Shown here one piece after another: positions 4,365 through 6,402 of a DNA stretch of 6,402 nucleotides (positions are counted from its first letter, which is position 1; every line of letters begins with the position of its first letter). The notes beneath the pieces were generated by a model. It was given only the letters and a program-made list of their open reading frames with translations. It ran no database searches and had not been told where the DNA came from. The position numbers and the translations under genes were made by a program. The DNA comes from Sedimentisphaerales bacterium (GTDB lineage Bacteria > Planctomycetota > Phycisphaerae > Sedimentisphaerales > SM23-30), in assembly GCA_030634605.1 (NCBI GenBank), contig DAOWAK010000077.1, positions 1 through 6,402 on the forward strand, in the 5' to 3' direction.

Positions 4365-5666
4365 TTATTCCTGCTGCTCATCCGGCGGGGGTAATTTGAC
4401 AATTTTCAGTCGATTGATTTTTCTCTGACCGACGTCAAGGATGGTAATTTTCAGATTGTCATGCTCAAAAGTCCGACCGATCTTCGGAATCGATCCAAGT
4501 TTCGCAAAGGCAAACCCGCCGATAGTCTCGTAAGATTCGTCCTCGGGAATTTCGATACCCAGCTCGTAGTTTAGCTGATCCACTTCGTAACGGGCATCGA
4601 CCTCAAAAGTGTTATCGTCAAGCTTCTTGAGCGGCTCAGCCTGGGGCGGTTCATATTCGTCGGTTATCTCGCCCACAATCTCTTCCAAAATATCCTCGAT
4701 AGTTACCACGCCCGCGGTGCCGCCATATTCGTCCAGCACCACCGCCAAGTGAACCTTTTGCGTCTGGAAGTCATGCAGCAGGTCGGGTAGCTTCTTGACC
4801 TGGGGCACAAAATAAGGCTTACGCAGGCGGTGCTGTATCCCGGGCGACTGATCGGGATTATTCAAATCAACGAGCAGGTCCTTGGCATACAACATGCCGA
4901 TAATGTTATCGATGTTTTTTTCGTAAACCGGATAGCGGGAATGCCCCTCGCGAATCAAAATTTCAACCGCCTCGGAAAAGCCGGACTTGACGTCGATAGC
5001 GCTCAACTCGGTCCTCGGAGTCATTATCTCGCCGGCGGTGGTATCGCCGAATTCCAGCACCGATTCGATCATTTCGCGTTCCTGCTCGTCCACCACTCCT
5101 TCTTTTTCCTGCTCTTCGACAACGCTGAGCAGCTCTTCCTGACGCTCCTCCAGAGAGCCGGCGGCATCATCAGAAGCCACCCCGGCCAATCTGCGAACCA
5201 GCGGATCAAACAAGAACATCAACGAAGTAAGCGGCCACGCCAAAAACTCCAGCACCGGCAAAACTCCAAAACAATTTGACAAAATTGTCGTCCCCTTGTG
5301 CTTGGCCCAGGTATTGGGGATGGTTATCGAAAAAACCATCAGGATGATCCCCGAAACCACAAACACCCCCAGCAAAGTAACCAGATTAACGCCATTGGAA
5401 TCGGTGAACTTAACGGAATAATAATAGGTAAGCCCCAACAAAAACGCCAGGTTGGACAGCAATCGAAAAATCGCTGTTGTATAGATCAGTCGGGCTAGAT
5501 GTTGCCGGATAAACTGGATGCGCTGAGGTTTCTTTTTTGCGGCAAAGGCTTCTTCCAGTCTGGCCCAGGAGGGATGACGCAGCGCGAGATTGGTCACGGA
5601 AAAAAAAGTGGTCAAAACAGTACATACAACGGAAAATATCAAAGGCCACAAGCCAGGGTCGTCCAC
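4365..5666 (-). CDS. DUF21/CBS/CorC_HlyC membrane protein (CNNM/CorC family, 'hemolysin' homologue)
   Basis: This 433-residue inner-membrane protein belongs to the family linked to magnesium or other divalent cation efflux, often mislabelled hemolysin. The DUF21/CNNM domain (about 1-190) has four hydrophobic segments near 7-29, 60-82, 95-118 and 135-156. An acidic linker holds EEQEKEGVVDEQEREMI. The CBS pair follows (about 212-335), starting at EIMTPRTEL, with GHSRYPVY and the family's LDEYGGTAGVVTIEDILEEIVGEI split across the second repeat. The CorC_HlyC domain (about 350-425) ends the protein. The start is GTG, with AGGAG 8 nt upstream lying inside the ybeY stop region; only 5 nt separate the two genes. 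Cation specificity cannot be read from the sequence. A ribosome-maturation, membrane and repair grouping is common for this neighbourhood and need not mean a shared pathway. Confidence 0.92.
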   Translation of the reverse strand: MDDPGLWPLIFSVVCTVLTTFFSVTNLALRHPSWARLEEAFAAKKKPQRIQFIRQHLARLIYTTAIFRLLSNLAFLLGLTYYYSVKFTDSNGVNLVTLLGVFVVSGIILMVFSITIPNTWAKHKGTTILSNCFGVLPVLEFLAWPLTSLMFLFDPLVRRLAGVASDDAAGSLEERQEELLSVVEEQEKEGVVDEQEREMIESVLEFGDTTAGEIMTPRTELSAIDVKSGFSEAVEILIREGHSRYPVYEKNIDNIIGMLYAKDLLVDLNNPDQSPGIQHRLRKPYFVPQVKKLPDLLHDFQTQKVHLAVVLDEYGGTAGVVTIEDILEEIVGEITDEYEPPQAEPLKKLDDNTFEVDARYEVDQLNYELGIEIPEDESYETIGGFAFAKLGSIPKIGRTFEHDNLKITILDVGQRKINRLKIVKLPPPDEQQE

Positions 5667-5671
5667 AAAAA

Positions 5672-6184
5672 TTACTCCTTATTTTCCCGGTAAAAAACAT
5701 TACCGAATCCCAGTTGATTCAGCAGCTGGTCTTCTTTTTCATGCATCATCTGGGCCTGGACCTCGGCTTGATCGTCGAAATCCAACTGATGCAACAGTCC
5801 ATGCACAAGATAAAGATTCAACTCCGCCACCGGCTCATGCCCGTCGGCCTGTGCGACCGTAAGCGCCCGCTGAGCGTTAATCACAATCTCGCAGTCCACT
5901 TGCGGAGCCGATTCAGATTCATCATCCGAATCCGATTCTCCTGATGGATCAGATTCTCCGGTTGTTTCATCGCGCATATCAAAACTCAGGACATCGGTTG
6001 CTTCATCAATGCCATGATAGCGATTTTCCAACTCCCGGATCACGGCATCGTCCACCACCGCGATGCTCACCTGGGCAGAGACAACTCCGCGATCCCGCAA
6101 AACCGCGGTGGCAGTTTCACGTAACCGCTCAGGGTCCACTTCCAGCGAATCCTGACAGTCGGCTATTTCTATATCAATTCCCAT
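5672..6184 (-). CDS. ybeY: YbeY endoribonuclease (rRNA maturation factor)
   Basis: YbeY is a metal-dependent endoribonuclease needed for 16S rRNA 3'-end maturation and ribosome quality control. The 170-residue product shows TDVLSFDM (63-70), the CEIVIN strand (98-103) and the catalytic helix HGLLH (128-132). In the usual HGxLHxxGxDH motif the third zinc ligand is histidine, but here the stretch reads QLDFDDQ, so position 138 is Asp. Residues about 71-95 form an acidic Ser/Asp/Glu-rich insertion just before the conserved strand, which makes the protein longer than typical (about 150). ATG at 6184 gives a full N-terminus; only a weak GAAAG precedes it. It is first in the cluster and lies 5 nt before the next gene. 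Confidence 0.93.
   Translation of the reverse strand: MGIDIEIADCQDSLEVDPERLRETATAVLRDRGVVSAQVSIAVVDDAVIRELENRYHGIDEATDVLSFDMRDETTGESDPSGESDSDDESESAPQVDCEIVINAQRALTVAQADGHEPVAELNLYLVHGLLHQLDFDDQAEVQAQMMHEKEDQLLNQLGFGNVFYRENKE
5675..5679 (-). promoter_or_regulatory. Shine-Dalgarno site fixing the GTG start of the DUF21/CBS gene
   Basis: AGGAG lies 8 nt before the GTG at 5666-5664 and overlaps the last codons of ybeY (AAG GAG TAA). This makes translation of the two genes likely to be coupled. Confidence 0.75.
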
Positions 6185-6225
6185 AGTTAACTTTCGCAGT
6201 TTTACGTTTCGTTAATTGCACTCCA

Positions 6226-6321
6226 GCAGGGCCTTCAGGACGGTTTTTGATAAAATGTACTTTCATAAAGTTCACCGAACCTGTTTAAAATTGTCGTCCG
6301 CTTGGCCAAAAAAGGCCCTGC
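6226..6321. repeat. Separated 8-bp inverted repeat upstream of ybeY
   Basis: GCAGGGCC (6226-6233) and GGCCCTGC (6314-6321) are perfect inverse copies about 80 nt apart. They lie between the terminator at 6351-6370 and the ybeY start. They could close a long-range stem in the ybeY leader. I could not pick a confident promoter in 6185-6350, although the operon should start there. Confidence 0.3.
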
Positions 6322-6350
6322 CTATCCGAAACCCAACCGAGCCGCTCAAG

Positions 6351-6370
6351 AAAAAGTGCGAAACCGCACC
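6351..6370 (-). terminator. Probable intrinsic terminator of an upstream gene
   Basis: The minus strand reads GTGCG-GTTT-CGCAC followed by five T, then CTT. The stem is 5 bp, plus one possible G-U pair. It would end a gene lying beyond the right edge; frames reaching the edge stop at TAA near 6386 or 6381, but too few codons remain to identify it. If correct, ybeY is the first gene of its operon. Confidence 0.6.
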
Positions 6371-6402
6371 CATAATTTTTTTACGTTATTCCACATCGCC
6401 GG

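Noticed and set aside
5410..5700. Second minus-strand ORF of 96 codons over the start of the DUF21/CBS gene
   Set aside because: It is an alternative frame of the same strand. The frame with the DUF21 and CBS motifs has the good ribosome site and full length.

Overview
The window reads as a bacterial chromosome fragment of intermediate GC with every convincing gene on the minus strand. RecO and YbeY have the look of planctomycete (PVC group) homologues, and the sigma-54 activator with a degenerate receiver fits that group too. A Phycisphaerae-like planctomycete is my best guess, but this is inference from protein character and not a database result.

Right half (about 3210-6402, read leftwards). 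A probable intrinsic terminator at 6351-6370 closes whatever lies beyond the window edge. It is followed by a housekeeping cluster: ybeY (rRNA maturation), a DUF21/CBS/CorC_HlyC membrane protein, recO (recombinational repair) and a small tail-anchored zinc-ribbon protein. The spacings are 5 nt, about 49 nt and a 1-nt stop/start overlap, so this is most likely one operon with translational coupling at two junctions.

Middle (2630-3209). There is no convincing gene here. A good vegetative-type promoter (3096-3124) is followed by about 165 nt ending in a strong hairpin plus T-tract (2923-2963). This is either a small RNA, an attenuator, or simply the operon terminator. Further left are a repeated 16/17-nt motif (2797-2813) and a near-consensus sigma-54 promoter (2739-2754) that reads into the next gene.

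Left half (1-2629). A 504-residue sigma-54 activator (pseudo-receiver, AAA+ with GAFTGA, Fis-type HTH) starts at a GTG with a good Shine-Dalgarno sequence. After a 370-bp gap that carries a second copy of the 16/17-nt motif (916-931) comes a perfect 16-of-16 sigma-54 promoter (725-740). It reads into a possible 21-codon leader ORF and then a 92-residue protein of unknown function, closed by a strong intrinsic terminator (134-178). I propose that these parts form a compact circuit: an activator driven by its own class of promoter, and one nearby target gene driven by the same class, with both promoters preceded by the same candidate activator site. The function of the target is unknown. Two arrays of G-runs (98-142 and 1064-1112) flank this unit.
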